Source: DASQPR01 sp963727415
GTDB taxonomy: Bacteria; Actinomycetota; Actinomycetes; Mycobacteriales; Micromonosporaceae
NCBI GenBank assembly: GCA_963727415.1
Contig: CAVSGF010000002.1
Coordinates: forward strand, 1,922,001-1,986,000
Direction of reading: 5' to 3'
Length of the DNA stretch: 64,000 nucleotides
Both the position numbers and the translations under genes were made by a program. Positions 42,049 to 50,931 of the stretch are shown piece after piece. Below the pieces are notes generated by a model. That model was not told where the DNA came from, searched no databases, and saw only the letters and a list, made by a program, of their open reading frames with translations. Numbering within the stretch: position 1 is the stretch's first letter; each line of letters begins with the position of its first letter.

Positions 42049-42798
42049 GTGACGGACCAGCCGCCTTCCGAGCGCCCCGCCGGCGAAACACCGCCGGTTC
42101 CGCCTGCGACTCCGGACCCGCTGTCCACCCCGGCCGAGCCACCACCGCCGTGGCAAGCTCAGGCCGGGCCGTCCACGCCGTGGCAAGCCCCGGCCGACCC
42201 ACCACCGCCCTGGCAGGCCTCGGCCGAGCCACCACCATCCTGGCAAGCTCAGGCCGGGCCGTCCACGCCGTGGCAAGCCCCCGGGACGGCTGCCTCATCC
42301 CCGGGACAGCCGGGCCTGCCGCCACCCGGGCATCCCGGCTACCTGCCACCACCGTACGGCGTGACACCGGTCAAGCAGCGCAACCCGGCCCTGACGATCG
42401 TGCTCGTGGTGCTCGCCGGCCTGCTGGTGCTGTGCTGCGCCGGCGCTGTCATCGGCGGGCTGGTCTTTTATCACGCGGCGACGGACGTCGGCCCGGCTCA
42501 GAGCGCCACCCGGTCATTCGTCCGCGACCTGGAGTCCGGCGACGCCACCGACGCGTACAGCCGCTTGTGCCCGTCGACCAAGAAGGCGTTCCCGCCGGCC
42601 GTGTTCGAGTCCCTGGTCCAGTCACAACCGCGGATCACCGGCTACCGCGTGGTGAGCGGATCGGTGAACAACGTCAACGGATCGTCGACCGCGACCGTCG
42701 TGGTCGACCTGCACCTGGCCAGCGGCCGCACCGAGCGGCACAGCTTCCTGCTCACCAAGGACGGCGGGAAGTGGCTGGTCTGTGGTGACCCGTACTAA
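42049..42798 (+). CDS. Single-pass membrane protein with Pro/Trp-rich decapeptide repeats
   Basis: 249 residues from GTG 42049. The cytoplasmic N-terminus (1-105) is Pro-rich and built from decapeptides of the form WQA(Q/P/S)A(G/D/E)P, encoded by a 30-bp minisatellite. One transmembrane helix (LTIVLVVLAGLLVLCCAGAVIGG) follows, then an extracytoplasmic domain of about 110 residues (ATRSFVRDLESGDATDAYSRL; LVCGDPY) like DUF4878-type lumazine-binding folds. Function unknown. The stop is 9 bases before a tyrosine recombinase gene. Confidence 0.8.
   Translation: MTDQPPSERPAGETPPVPPATPDPLSTPAEPPPPWQAQAGPSTPWQAPADPPPPWQASAEPPPSWQAQAGPSTPWQAPGTAASSPGQPGLPPPGHPGYLPPPYGVTPVKQRNPALTIVLVVLAGLLVLCCAGAVIGGLVFYHAATDVGPAQSATRSFVRDLESGDATDAYSRLCPSTKKAFPPAVFESLVQSQPRITGYRVVSGSVNNVNGSSTATVVVDLHLASGRTERHSFLLTKDGGKWLVCGDPY
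42121..42283 (+). repeat. 30-bp coding minisatellite, five copies and a partial
   Basis: Units begin TGGCAAGC at 42151, 42181, 42211, 42241 and 42271; the unit at 42121 is a degenerate first copy. The units at 42151 and 42241 are identical, giving a higher-order period of 90 bases. Each unit encodes ten residues. Confidence 0.85.
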
Positions 42799-42807
42799 CG
42801 TGAACGG

Positions 42808-43731
42808 GTGTCCGATGTAGTCGTCCGCGACGCCAGCCTGGCCACCCACACCGCGGCGTGGCTGTGGAGCTACCGGGAGTCCGAACACACCCGGTCGGCG
42901 TACCGGCGTGACGTCGAGGACTTCGTCGGCTGGTGTGCTCGCCGTGACCTGGATCCGCTGGACGCGCGGCGGCCTGACCTGGACGCGTACGCGGCGAACC
43001 TCGCCAACCTTCCGTCGGCCCGCGGCCGGCCGATGGCGCCGGCGTCGGTCGCACGGCGCCTTGCCGCGCTGTCGTCGTGGTACGGGTACCTGCATGACGC
43101 GGGCGCGATCGGCCATAACCCGGTGTTGCGGGTTCGCCGCCCCCGTGTCGACCACGATCACACCACCACCGTCGGGATGACGTCGGCGGAAGCCGCGGCG
43201 CTCCTGCGCGCGGCGTCGGCCGATCCGGTCCTCGGCCCGCCGACCGGTGCCGCGCTGGCCGGATTCCTGCTGGCCGTCGGGGCACGAGTGTCCGAAGTGT
43301 GCGCGCTCGACGTCACCGATCTCGGGTTCGACAGCGGTCACCGGACGGTGCGGCTGCGGATGAAGGGCGGCAAGACCCGCACCCGGGCCGTACCGCCCGC
43401 GCTGGCGGCCCATCTGGACGAACTGTGCGCGGGACGGTCCGCCGGGCCGCTGTTCCGCACGCACGACGGCCTGCGGATAGACCGGCACACGGTCGCCCGG
43501 TTCGTCCGCCGGGCGGCCCGCGCGGCCGGGCTGGCTGCGGCGGACCGGATCACGCCGCACAGCTTCCGGCACGCGTGGGCGACGATCGCCCGCGAGCGCG
43601 GCGCGTCCCTGGAGGAACGGCAGTACGCGCTGGGCCACGCCGACCCGCGGACCACTCAGCGATACGACCGGGCCCGGCAGTCACTGGACCGCGACCCGGC
43701 GTACCTGGTCGCGGCCGCGGTGGCCGGATAG
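42808..43731 (+). CDS. Tyrosine recombinase (XerC/D-like integrase)
   Basis: 307 residues. SAM-like N-terminal domain (HTRSAYRRDVEDFVGWC) and catalytic domain with the full active site: Arg160 (GARVSEVCALD), Lys186/189 (MKGGKTRT), His251 and Arg254 (HSFRHAWA), His277 (GHADP) and nucleophile Tyr286 (TTQRYDRAR). Length and sequence fit the Xer-like stand-alone enzymes of actinobacteria. No excisionase, attachment site or cargo is visible. GTG 42808 start. Confidence 0.92.
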   Translation: MSDVVVRDASLATHTAAWLWSYRESEHTRSAYRRDVEDFVGWCARRDLDPLDARRPDLDAYAANLANLPSARGRPMAPASVARRLAALSSWYGYLHDAGAIGHNPVLRVRRPRVDHDHTTTVGMTSAEAAALLRAASADPVLGPPTGAALAGFLLAVGARVSEVCALDVTDLGFDSGHRTVRLRMKGGKTRTRAVPPALAAHLDELCAGRSAGPLFRTHDGLRIDRHTVARFVRRAARAAGLAAADRITPHSFRHAWATIARERGASLEERQYALGHADPRTTQRYDRARQSLDRDPAYLVAAAVAG

Positions 43732-43745
43732 TCCCGGATCGGTGG

Positions 43746-45101
43746 TCAGACGACCCGCGGCGGGGTGTTGCCAGCTTCCACGATCGCGCGCCGGATCGGC
43801 ACCCGCAGCAGCATGAGCAGCCCGACCACGAAGAACACCAGAAGCGAGATGATCGCCACCCGGTAGCTGCCGGTCAGCTGGTACGCCAGGCCGAACAGCA
43901 GCGGTCCGAGCCAGGTGGTGCCGTCGGAGGCGATCTCGTAGATGCCGAAGTATTCGGCTTCCTCGTCCGGAGGGATGAGCTGGCTGTACAGCGACCGGGA
44001 CAGAGCCTGGCTGCCGCCGAGGACGATGCCGATCAGCGCGCCGAGCGCCATGAACAACAGCGGCTGCCTGGCCGGCAGGACGTAGGCGAGCGCGAGCGTG
44101 GTCAGCCACACCACGATTGACGCGGCGATGGTGTTGCGGGCGCCGTACCGGCGTGACAGCCGGCCGAGCAGCAACGCACCGCCGAAGGCAAGGAACTGAA
44201 CGAGCAGGATCGTTTCGATCTGCACCGATTTGTCCAGGTGCAGTTCCTTGTCGGCGAACACGGCGGCCTGGGTGATGACGGTCTGGATACCGTCGTTGTA
44301 GATCAGGTAGGCGACCAGGAACATGATCGTCAGCGGGTACGCCCGCATCCGCTGGAACGTACGGCCGAGTTGTTTGAACCCGTCGGTCAGGGGGGAACCG
44401 GCCCGGGTACCGGCGACCGGCGGCCGGTTGCGCAGCCGCAGCAGTGGAAGGGTGGTAAACGCCGCCCACCAGAGGCCCGCGGACACGATCGACCAGCGCG
44501 CGACGGTGCCTTCGGAGACACCGATCGAGTCCCGCATCGTGTAGACCACGAGATTCAACGCCAGCAGCAGGCCGCCGCCGATGTAGCCGATCGCCCAGCC
44601 GACGCTGGACACGCGGTCGCGCTCGTCCGGGCCGGCGATCTGCGGCAGGAACGAGTTGTACACGACGTTGCTGGCCCCGAGGCTGACGTTGGCGAGGACG
44701 AACAGCGCGGCACCGAGCAGCCACCGGCCGCCGGTGAGGAACATCAGCGCGATGGTGGCGCCCGCGCCGATGTAGGCGAACAGCGCGAGCAGCTGCTTCT
44801 TGCGGGCCGACCGGTCGGCGACGGCACCGACCAGCGGCAGCGCGAACACCTGGAGGAGCACCGACAGCGACACCGCGTAGGCGAACACCGATCCGGACGC
44901 CAGCGGGATGCCCAGCAGGTGCACGTCGTGGCGGGCATCCTCGGCGTTCTCGGCGATGCTGATCAGGTACGGGCCGAGGAATACGGTCACGACCGACGTC
45001 GCGAACGCCGAGTTCGCCCAGTCGTAGAAGTACCAGCCGACGCGTTCGGCGCGGGTGGTTGCCTCGCCGGGGTCGGCTTGTGCTGTCACGAGGTCGTTCA
45101 T
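43746..45101 (-). CDS. UMF1-type MFS transporter (Atg22-like)
   Basis: 451 residues with 11-12 hydrophobic helices. The start RVGWYFYDWANSAFATSVVTVF is represented by WYFYDWANSAFATSVVTVF, the hallmark of UMF1/Atg22 proteins, which export small solutes or amino acids. Motif A-like loop VGAVADRSARKKQLL is present. SD-like CAGGAGCG is upstream of ATG 45101. It lies 36 bases downstream of the glycerophosphodiesterase gene on the same strand, so both are probably one operon: the transporter might move glycerophosphodiester breakdown products. Confidence 0.92.
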   Translation of the reverse strand: MNDLVTAQADPGEATTRAERVGWYFYDWANSAFATSVVTVFLGPYLISIAENAEDARHDVHLLGIPLASGSVFAYAVSLSVLLQVFALPLVGAVADRSARKKQLLALFAYIGAGATIALMFLTGGRWLLGAALFVLANVSLGASNVVYNSFLPQIAGPDERDRVSSVGWAIGYIGGGLLLALNLVVYTMRDSIGVSEGTVARWSIVSAGLWWAAFTTLPLLRLRNRPPVAGTRAGSPLTDGFKQLGRTFQRMRAYPLTIMFLVAYLIYNDGIQTVITQAAVFADKELHLDKSVQIETILLVQFLAFGGALLLGRLSRRYGARNTIAASIVVWLTTLALAYVLPARQPLLFMALGALIGIVLGGSQALSRSLYSQLIPPDEEAEYFGIYEIASDGTTWLGPLLFGLAYQLTGSYRVAIISLLVFFVVGLLMLLRVPIRRAIVEAGNTPPRVV

Positions 45102-45137
45102 GGCCTGGTCCGCTCCTGTGGGGGTCTGGTGCGACCG

Positions 45138-45917
45138 TCACGCGGGCCACAGCCCGCGCTCGGCGTACACGTCGCGCAGCACATCGATGTGATCGGTCAT
45201 GATGCCATCCACACCGGCGTCTAGTAAGCCCCGGATGTCGCCCGGGTCGTCCACCGTCCAGACATGAACGGCCAGTCCGAGCCGGTGTGCGTACCGGATC
45301 AGCCGCCGGTCGGTGATCGTGACGCCGCCGAGCCGCAGCGGCAGTTGCGCGGCGACGGCGCCACGCGCGGCGGCCACGCCGCCACCGCCGGCCCGCGATG
45401 CCGCCCACAGCCGTGCCGCTGCCCGCTGCCCGAGTGACGTCGCCAGGCCGGGACCGGCGGCTTTGCGGGCCCGCACGACCCGGGCGTCCCGGAACGAGGC
45501 CAGCAGCACCCGCTGCTCCGACGCGGTACGCCGGATCGCATCGACCGTCGGTACCACCGCGCCATCAGCCTTGACGTCGATATTCAGGTACCGGTCCGGC
45601 CATGCGCCGAGGAGTTCGTCGAGCCGGGGCACGACGGGTGCGCCGCCGGCCCGGACCGTTCTCAGGTCCGCCCAGGCCAGGTCGGCGATCCGGCCGGGCC
45701 GGCCGAGCATGCGGTCGGTGGTGGCGTCGTGGAACACCACGACCACCCCGTCGGCGGTGGCGTGAACATCCGTCTCGAGGTGCCGATATCCCAGGTTGAC
45801 GGCCCTTTCGAAGGCGGCGATGGTGTTCTCGTCGCCGGCCGCGGCGCCGCCGCGGTGCGCGAATGCGAGGGGTCCGTGCCGCCCTCCGGTGGCGAGGTAC
45901 GGATGGGTGAATCTCAC
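45138..45917 (-). CDS. Glycerophosphodiester phosphodiesterase
   Basis: About 259 residues from GTG 45917. GDPD motifs: FAHRGGAAAGDENT (catalytic His and Glu), HLETDVHATADGVVVVFHD (second Glu-x-Asp and His), LNIDVKAD and the C-terminal VHVWTVDDPGD. The cytosolic enzyme cleaves glycerophosphodiesters to glycerol-3-phosphate and an alcohol. No signal peptide, so intracellular. Downstream UMF1 transporter gene suggests linked uptake or export. Confidence 0.92.
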   Translation of the reverse strand: MRFTHPYLATGGRHGPLAFAHRGGAAAGDENTIAAFERAVNLGYRHLETDVHATADGVVVVFHDATTDRMLGRPGRIADLAWADLRTVRAGGAPVVPRLDELLGAWPDRYLNIDVKADGAVVPTVDAIRRTASEQRVLLASFRDARVVRARKAAGPGLATSLGQRAAARLWAASRAGGGGVAAARGAVAAQLPLRLGGVTITDRRLIRYAHRLGLAVHVWTVDDPGDIRGLLDAGVDGIMTDHIDVLRDVYAERGLWPA

Positions 45918-46135
45918 GATCGGAGTATGCCTGCCCGGTGACCGGGCATCGCCACTGCCACAAGCGGTTACGCGGCGGCGGTGAATGTCGCATGACTCCG
46001 CCGTTACGGCGGGTGAAGAAAACATCCGTCACGGCGCTTTACAGCCGACCGTTCGGCGAGAGACCGTGGACACCACAGGTTTGTGCCAACTGGTTGGTCA
46101 ACCGCGCCGCGGCCAAGACGGCCAAGGAGGTGGAT

Positions 46136-46714
46136 GTGACGATCCCGCGCTATGTGGTCGGGACCGCCGCCGAGGCGACCCGGATCCTGCACTGGCTGAG
46201 CCGGACCGGCTGGCATCCGCGTGCCGGTTTCGGGTTGCCGCCTTCGGGCTCATCGGTCGCGTCACGTCTCGTGCTCTATGGCCGGGTGCCGACATTGTCG
46301 TTGGCCGCGGTCGCGGTGGCCGCCGCGAACCGTGGCGTCGGCATCGTCGCGATCGCCGACGCGGCCAGCCCACCGGGCCGGATGCTGCTGTCGGCGATGG
46401 AAGGTTTGGGCACTGTGCATCAGTCGTTCGACCCGGCCATCTCGCCGGACTCGTACCAGCCGCCACGCCCGGTGCCCAACGGCAGCGTGCCGGCGCTGAC
46501 CGACGAGGCCCGGATCATCGCCGGGCTGCTTCCCGAGCAGCGGGCGCTGCTCGGCCGGCTCGCCAACGGCGAGACGATCGCGACCGCCGCCGCCGCCGAG
46601 TACCTGTCGTTACGCACCGCGAACCGCCGGATCGCCCAGGCCCGCCAGTCGCTGGGGGTGCGCACCACCCGCGAAGCGGTCCTCGTCTACATCCAGCAGC
46701 GCCGATCGGACTGA
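46136..46714 (+). CDS. HTH LuxR-like DNA-binding protein
   Basis: 192 residues from GTG 46136, chosen for the AAGGAGG at 46124-46130. The C-terminal 60 residues form a LuxR/GerE-like helix-turn-helix (EQRALLGRLANGETIATAAAA then LRTANRRIAQARQSLGVRT). The N-terminal 120 residues have no recognisable receiver: no phosphorylatable Asp is evident, and the Ala-rich pattern suggests a degenerate receiver-like sheet (VVGTAAEATRILHWLSRTGW). Regulon unknown. Divergent from the glycerophosphodiesterase gene. Confidence 0.75.
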   Translation: MTIPRYVVGTAAEATRILHWLSRTGWHPRAGFGLPPSGSSVASRLVLYGRVPTLSLAAVAVAAANRGVGIVAIADAASPPGRMLLSAMEGLGTVHQSFDPAISPDSYQPPRPVPNGSVPALTDEARIIAGLLPEQRALLGRLANGETIATAAAAEYLSLRTANRRIAQARQSLGVRTTREAVLVYIQQRRSD

Positions 46715-46725
46715 CCCGGCGCGGC

Positions 46726-47553
46726 TCACCTGTTGACGGCGCGCCGGTGAGTCCGCGCGCACGACACCGGCCGCCGCGGGTCCACCCAGCGGGGCAGCCG
46801 CGGTTCGTCCGCGCGCAGCGGCGCTAGTTCGGCCGCGATCGCATCCATGATCGTGTCGGTCGCGGCCCGCACCGCTCGCGCCGACTGGTCGCTGTCGAAC
46901 TCGATCGGCGCACCGAAGTGGACCCGGACCACCGGCCGGTGCCACACCGCCCACCACAACCGCCCGACGCTGCCACGTGGCGCCCCCCAGGGCAGCACGA
47001 GATGCGCACCCCACTGCGCCACCGGCACCACGGGTACCCCGGCCGATTTCGCCAGCCGCGCCATGCCGCTCTTGCCCCGTTCTGGCCACATTCCTGGATC
47101 CAGGGTGATCCGGCCCTCCGGGTAGCAAAGCAGCACCGAACGCTCGGCCACCGCCGTCCCGGCGGTACCCAGCGCGTCCACGACGGTCGCGTGACGCCGG
47201 TCCACGCGGATGTGCCCGGCGGCGCGCATCGCCGGGCCCACCACCGGCGCCCGGAACAAGCCACCGGTAGCCATGATCCGCGGGGCGATCCGCCGCCGGG
47301 CACACGCCGCGGTCAGCACGATCGGGTCGAACGAGCCGATGTGGTTCGCGGCCAGGATCAGCGGCCCGTTCCGCAGCCGGTCAGGCACGTCACCGGTGAC
47401 CCGCAGCCGGCACACCGAGGCGACGACGACCCGGGCGGCCCGCATCGCCGCCCGCCAGATCAGCGGCGGCCGCCACGACGTGCTCGCGTCCGGTGCCGCC
47501 GACCCGGGCACCTGCACCCGTCTGGGCGCCGCGGCGCCGGACGTCGCGCTCAC
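46726..47553 (-). CDS. 1-acyl-sn-glycerol-3-phosphate acyltransferase (PlsC family)
   Basis: 275 residues. The catalytic H(X)4D is ANHIGSFDP (His71, Asp76), block III is CYPEGRITLDPG, and the later P-x-x-P-V element is GVPVVPVAQWG. Such enzymes esterify the sn-2 position of lysophosphatidate at the membrane. It starts 3 bases after the stop of the upstream gene (47557-48288), so the two are in one operon. Confidence 0.9.
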   Translation of the reverse strand: MSATSGAAAPRRVQVPGSAAPDASTSWRPPLIWRAAMRAARVVVASVCRLRVTGDVPDRLRNGPLILAANHIGSFDPIVLTAACARRRIAPRIMATGGLFRAPVVGPAMRAAGHIRVDRRHATVVDALGTAGTAVAERSVLLCYPEGRITLDPGMWPERGKSGMARLAKSAGVPVVPVAQWGAHLVLPWGAPRGSVGRLWWAVWHRPVVRVHFGAPIEFDSDQSARAVRAATDTIMDAIAAELAPLRADEPRLPRWVDPRRPVSCARTHRRAVNR

Positions 47554-47556
47554 CGA

Positions 47557-48288
47557 CTACCGGGTATTCGGGAAGTCGGCGAGCCGGGCCTCCACCTCGG
47601 CCAACTCGTTGCGAAGCCGCTCGGCCTGGGCCTGCGCCTGGGCGCGTTCCGCCTCGATGATCTGCGCGACCGCCTCGGCCACGCCGGGCACGTCGAGCAT
47701 GCCGACCAGTTGCAGCGCCTCCGCCGCCTTGATCATGTACGGCCGGGCCAGTGCCTTGCTGCCCTGCTGGGCGGCGACGGTCCACTCACCTTCGGTGTAG
47801 GCGACGGTGACGGTCAGGGACGGCAGCGGCTTCGGCTTGGGCGCCCGGCGCGCCTTCGGTGCGCTGCCTCCGCCCTGGGTCGGGACCGGCTGGTCGTTGG
47901 CTGCGGGCATCGGTGCCTCCTGCCGCGAAGCGGCTTTCCGGGCAGGCCTGGTCGGCGCCGCCAGTTGTTCATAGGTCGGGTAGGACGGTGCCGGATCGGA
48001 CGGTGGTTCCGGTGCCGGCTCGGCCTTCTTCGCTGCCCGCTTCGCCTGCCCCTTCGGCGGGATTGCCAGGTCAGCGGGGGAGAACGGTAGTTCGTCGCGG
48101 CCGAACCGGACCACGATCCATTCGTCGGCCGATGGGTCCAGCAGGTCAATGACCTGACCGAACTTACCGGCGATCTGGCCGGCTTCCGGGGTGAACTCCA
48201 CTTTCGGTTTGCGACCGGCATCGAGCGCGGCGCGGAGCACCTCCACGTCCGCACCGGACAATCCGCTGATCGCGGTCGGCGGTGACAT
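47557..48288 (-). CDS. Conserved actinobacterial protein of unknown function
   Basis: 243 residues. An N-terminal domain (SGLSGADVEVLRAALDAGRK; WIVVRFGRDELPFSPADL) and a C-terminal strand-helix module (TVTVAYTEGEWTVAAQQGSK; PYMIKAAEALQLVGMLD) are linked by a long Lys/Ala/Pro-rich stretch (about 80-155). The last 40 residues are a coiled coil rich in Glu, Ala and Arg. I have seen the second module as a recurring actinobacterial theme but know no function. Start ATG or GTG at 48288. Co-transcribed with the PlsC gene. Confidence 0.8.
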   Translation of the reverse strand: MSPPTAISGLSGADVEVLRAALDAGRKPKVEFTPEAGQIAGKFGQVIDLLDPSADEWIVVRFGRDELPFSPADLAIPPKGQAKRAAKKAEPAPEPPSDPAPSYPTYEQLAAPTRPARKAASRQEAPMPAANDQPVPTQGGGSAPKARRAPKPKPLPSLTVTVAYTEGEWTVAAQQGSKALARPYMIKAAEALQLVGMLDVPGVAEAVAQIIEAERAQAQAQAERLRNELAEVEARLADFPNTR

Positions 48289-48361
48289 CGCATCCTCCGT
48301 ACATTCGTTTGATTGCGACTTTCCTACCAGGCGCCTGCGACACAGTTCACGCGACCCGCCG

Positions 48362-49141
48362 TCACGTGCGCCGAGCCATCCAGATGCCGGTGGTCAGCTT
48401 CTGCTCGACGATGCCACCGTGGGCTTCGACCACCTCGCCCAACGCCGCGAGCAACTCCTCACGGACCTGCCCCGGCAGCATCCGGTGCGGTGAGAACGTG
48501 GACAGCAGTGCCAGGTACCGGGCCGTATCGAACGGCACCACGGTCGCCACCACATGCTCCTCGACACCGGTGAACAGGCCAGATCCGCGCAGCTCATCGG
48601 GGTCGAACGCGACCGCGGGCCGCCGCTGCTGCGGCGAGCTCTCCGAAATCTGCGGCGCGATCCGGTCGTACACCCTGGCCAGCGCGTCGCCGAGCGACGC
48701 GTCCGCGAATCCGTAGTGATGCCCGAACACCGCCAGCACCCCGCCAGGTGCCAGCGCCCGGTAAGCCAGCCCGGTACGCCGTTGCTTGTCCACCCAATGC
48801 CACGACTGCGCCGCGGCCAGCAGCGGCACCCCACCGTCCGGCGGCGGCCAGTCCTCGAACCGGCTGACCACCACTGAGACCAGCTCATCGCCGGCGAACC
48901 GCCGTGACAGCAGCGCCGCCATCGCCGGATCCGGTTCGATACAGGTCAGCGGCACGCCGATGGCCCGCAGAAGCACCGAACCCTTGCCGGTACCGGCTCC
49001 GGACTCCACGATCGAGGCGGGCGGGCCCCCGGCGAACGCCACGATCCGGTCCGCCACTTCGACCGGATAACCCGGCCGCACCTCATCGTAGGAGTCAGCC
49101 ACCTCACCGAAGACCTGGCGCTGCTCGCGAGCAGATGTCAT
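48362..49141 (-). CDS. SAM-dependent methyltransferase
   Basis: About 259 residues from ATG 49141. Motif I is SIVESGAGTGKGSVLLR, with acidic loop CIEPDPAM and AAAQSWHWVDKQ at the catalytic region, the same architecture as the protein at 11367-12179 (VADSYDEVRPGYP matches VPELYDRVRPGYP). The two are likely paralogues or belong to one orphan family. Substrate unknown. Confidence 0.87.
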   Translation of the reverse strand: MTSAREQRQVFGEVADSYDEVRPGYPVEVADRIVAFAGGPPASIVESGAGTGKGSVLLRAIGVPLTCIEPDPAMAALLSRRFAGDELVSVVVSRFEDWPPPDGGVPLLAAAQSWHWVDKQRRTGLAYRALAPGGVLAVFGHHYGFADASLGDALARVYDRIAPQISESSPQQRRPAVAFDPDELRGSGLFTGVEEHVVATVVPFDTARYLALLSTFSPHRMLPGQVREELLAALGEVVEAHGGIVEQKLTTGIWMARRT

Positions 49142-49178
49142 GCCGGGCACCCTACGTGCCTGATCTAGCCTCTGTCGT

Positions 49179-49526
49179 ATGAGCTCGTTCCTGATCGGTG
49201 TGACCACCGCCGCCCTCGAGGCCGACCCGCTGGACCCGGACCAGATCGTGGCCGGTCACCCGGAGGTGTCGCACCGCCTGGTCGACTCATCCGGCGACGG
49301 CCGCGTCCAGCGCGGCATCTGGCAGATCACGCCGGGGGTGGTCACCGACACCGAAGCCGACGAGATGTTCGTGGTCCTGACCGGCCGCGCCACCATCGAA
49401 CTACTCGACTCCGGCACGACCCTGCGGGTCGGGCCCGGCGACATGGTGGTCTTCCGGGAGGGCGAGCACACCCGGTGGACCGTGCACGAGACGCTGCGCA
49501 AGGTCTACCAGATCACCGTCGAATGA
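49179..49526 (+). CDS. Cupin domain protein (DUF861-like)
   Basis: 115 residues. A single cupin barrel: GIWQITPGVVTDTEADEMFVVLTGRATIEL is seen as VVTDTEADEMFVVLTGRATI, followed by RVGPGDMVVFREGEHTRWTV. Metal ligands are reduced (Glu and His in the motifs). Small cupins of this kind bind or modify small acids or sugars; substrate unknown. The stop overlaps the stop of the convergent GNAT gene by 14 bases. Confidence 0.87.
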   Translation: MSSFLIGVTTAALEADPLDPDQIVAGHPEVSHRLVDSSGDGRVQRGIWQITPGVVTDTEADEMFVVLTGRATIELLDSGTTLRVGPGDMVVFREGEHTRWTVHETLRKVYQITVE

Positions 49527-50076
49527 CGCGGCCGATCACCATCGGCTCCGGCGGCGGATCGGAGGCCAGCCGGGCGTGCAGATGCTCGTCGTAGCGGCGC
49601 CCGTCGCCGTACACGAACGACTGCCGCATCCGGCCCTCAAGCTGGTATCCGCAGCGCACGGCGACGACGCACGACGCCTCGTTCGGCACGGCGTGTGCCA
49701 GCTCGATCCGGACCAGCCCGAGGTTGTCGAACGCCCACGCGCTCGCCGCGGCGACGGCTTCGGTCGCCACGCCGCGGCCACGGGCGGCGGGCATGACCCG
49801 GTAGCCGATCTCGGCGTCGCGCTGCACCGGGTTGATCGAGTGGATCGAGACGGCGCCCAGCATCATGTCGCTGTCACGGTCGGCGATGATCCAGCTGGCG
49901 TGCTGTCCGCCCGACCGGTCGGCGAGGCCGGCACACCAGGTACGCGCGGATTCGAGGTCGACGACTGACGCGGCGGCGTTCCATCGTGCCGTCTCCGGAT
50001 CGGTCATCAGGGCGAGGGCGGGCCCGGCGTCGCCGTCGTCGGGCGCTCGTAGCCGCAGCCGCGGGGTTTCCAGCAC
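49513..50076 (-). CDS. RimJ/RimL-type GNAT acetyltransferase
   Basis: 187 residues. It begins LETPRLRLRAPDDGDA and has the RimJ/L acetyl-CoA loop MPAARGRGVATEAVAAASAW with the ending VRCGYQLEGRMRQSF. These enzymes usually acetylate N-terminal amino acids of proteins such as ribosomal S5 or S18, or small molecules. It is convergent with the cupin gene (14-base overlap) and divergent from the APH-like gene at 50100 with only 23 bases between starts, so both must share a very compact promoter region. Confidence 0.9.
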   Translation of the reverse strand: MLETPRLRLRAPDDGDAGPALALMTDPETARWNAAASVVDLESARTWCAGLADRSGGQHASWIIADRDSDMMLGAVSIHSINPVQRDAEIGYRVMPAARGRGVATEAVAAASAWAFDNLGLVRIELAHAVPNEASCVVAVRCGYQLEGRMRQSFVYGDGRRYDEHLHARLASDPPPEPMVIGRVIRR

Positions 50077-50099
50077 GGGTCGAGGTTAGGCTGCCGGGT

Positions 50100-50879
50100 G
50101 TGGACAACGCGTCGGAGGTCGCTGTCGGTGCTTCACCAGGGGATACCCCGGCATCGTCGTCGGCCGCGTCGTCGGCCGCCGAGGTGCTGGCCGGTGGTGT
50201 CAATCACATCGAACGAGTCGGCTCCGTCGTGCACCGGCCCACCGGCACCTGGACGCCGGCCGTGCACGAGCTGCTGCGGTACGTGCGGCGGCGCGGCTTC
50301 GGAGGCTCGCCCGCGGCGCACGGGTTCGACGAGTCCGGCCGGGAGATCCTGGACTTCATCCCGGGCGAGGTCCCGCCGTCGTCGTATCGGGCCGCGCCCG
50401 GCCAGCTGACCGCGGCCGGCCGGCTGCTGCGGTCGTTCCACGACGCCACGGCCGGGTTCGCCCATGATGGGCCGTGGTACTTCCCGGCCCGGTCTCCGGC
50501 CGAGGTCATCTGCCATGGTGATGTCGCGCCGTACAACACGGTGTTCCGGGACGGGGTGCCGGTCGCGTTCATCGACTTCGACACCGCGCATCCCGGCCCA
50601 CGCGTGTGGGATGTCGCCTATGCCGCCTACCGGTTCGTGCCGCTGATGCCCGGCGTCCCGGACGTGCCCGCCCGGCTCGGAGCGTTCCTGGCCGGCTACG
50701 ACGCCACCTTCCCCGATCTGTTCGACGTGGCCGCCCGGCGGCTGGAAGCGTTGATGGAACACATCCTGGCCCAGGCCGCCGCCGGGCATCCGGCGTTCTC
50801 GGCACACATCCGCGATGGTCATCTGGATATCTACCGGGCCTCGGTGGCCTACCTCCGGGGCAGCTCACCCGCCCGGTAG
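50100..50879 (+). CDS. Aminoglycoside phosphotransferase-like kinase
   Basis: About 259 residues from GTG 50100. Catalytic loop VICHGDVAPYNTVFRDG and metal Asp in AFIDFDTAHPG are intact. The N-lobe is short: the segment AAEVLAGGVNHIERVGSVVHR holds a reduced glycine loop, as in trifolitoxin-immunity/choline-kinase-like proteins. The first 30 residues are Ala/Ser-rich and may not be translated (later starts exist). Substrate unknown. Confidence 0.85.
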   Translation: MDNASEVAVGASPGDTPASSSAASSAAEVLAGGVNHIERVGSVVHRPTGTWTPAVHELLRYVRRRGFGGSPAAHGFDESGREILDFIPGEVPPSSYRAAPGQLTAAGRLLRSFHDATAGFAHDGPWYFPARSPAEVICHGDVAPYNTVFRDGVPVAFIDFDTAHPGPRVWDVAYAAYRFVPLMPGVPDVPARLGAFLAGYDATFPDLFDVAARRLEALMEHILAQAAAGHPAFSAHIRDGHLDIYRASVAYLRGSSPAR

Positions 50880-50931
50880 CCACCGATTCGATCTTGACAA
50901 TCGCCGGGGGAGCGCGTCCTGGGTCCCGGGC

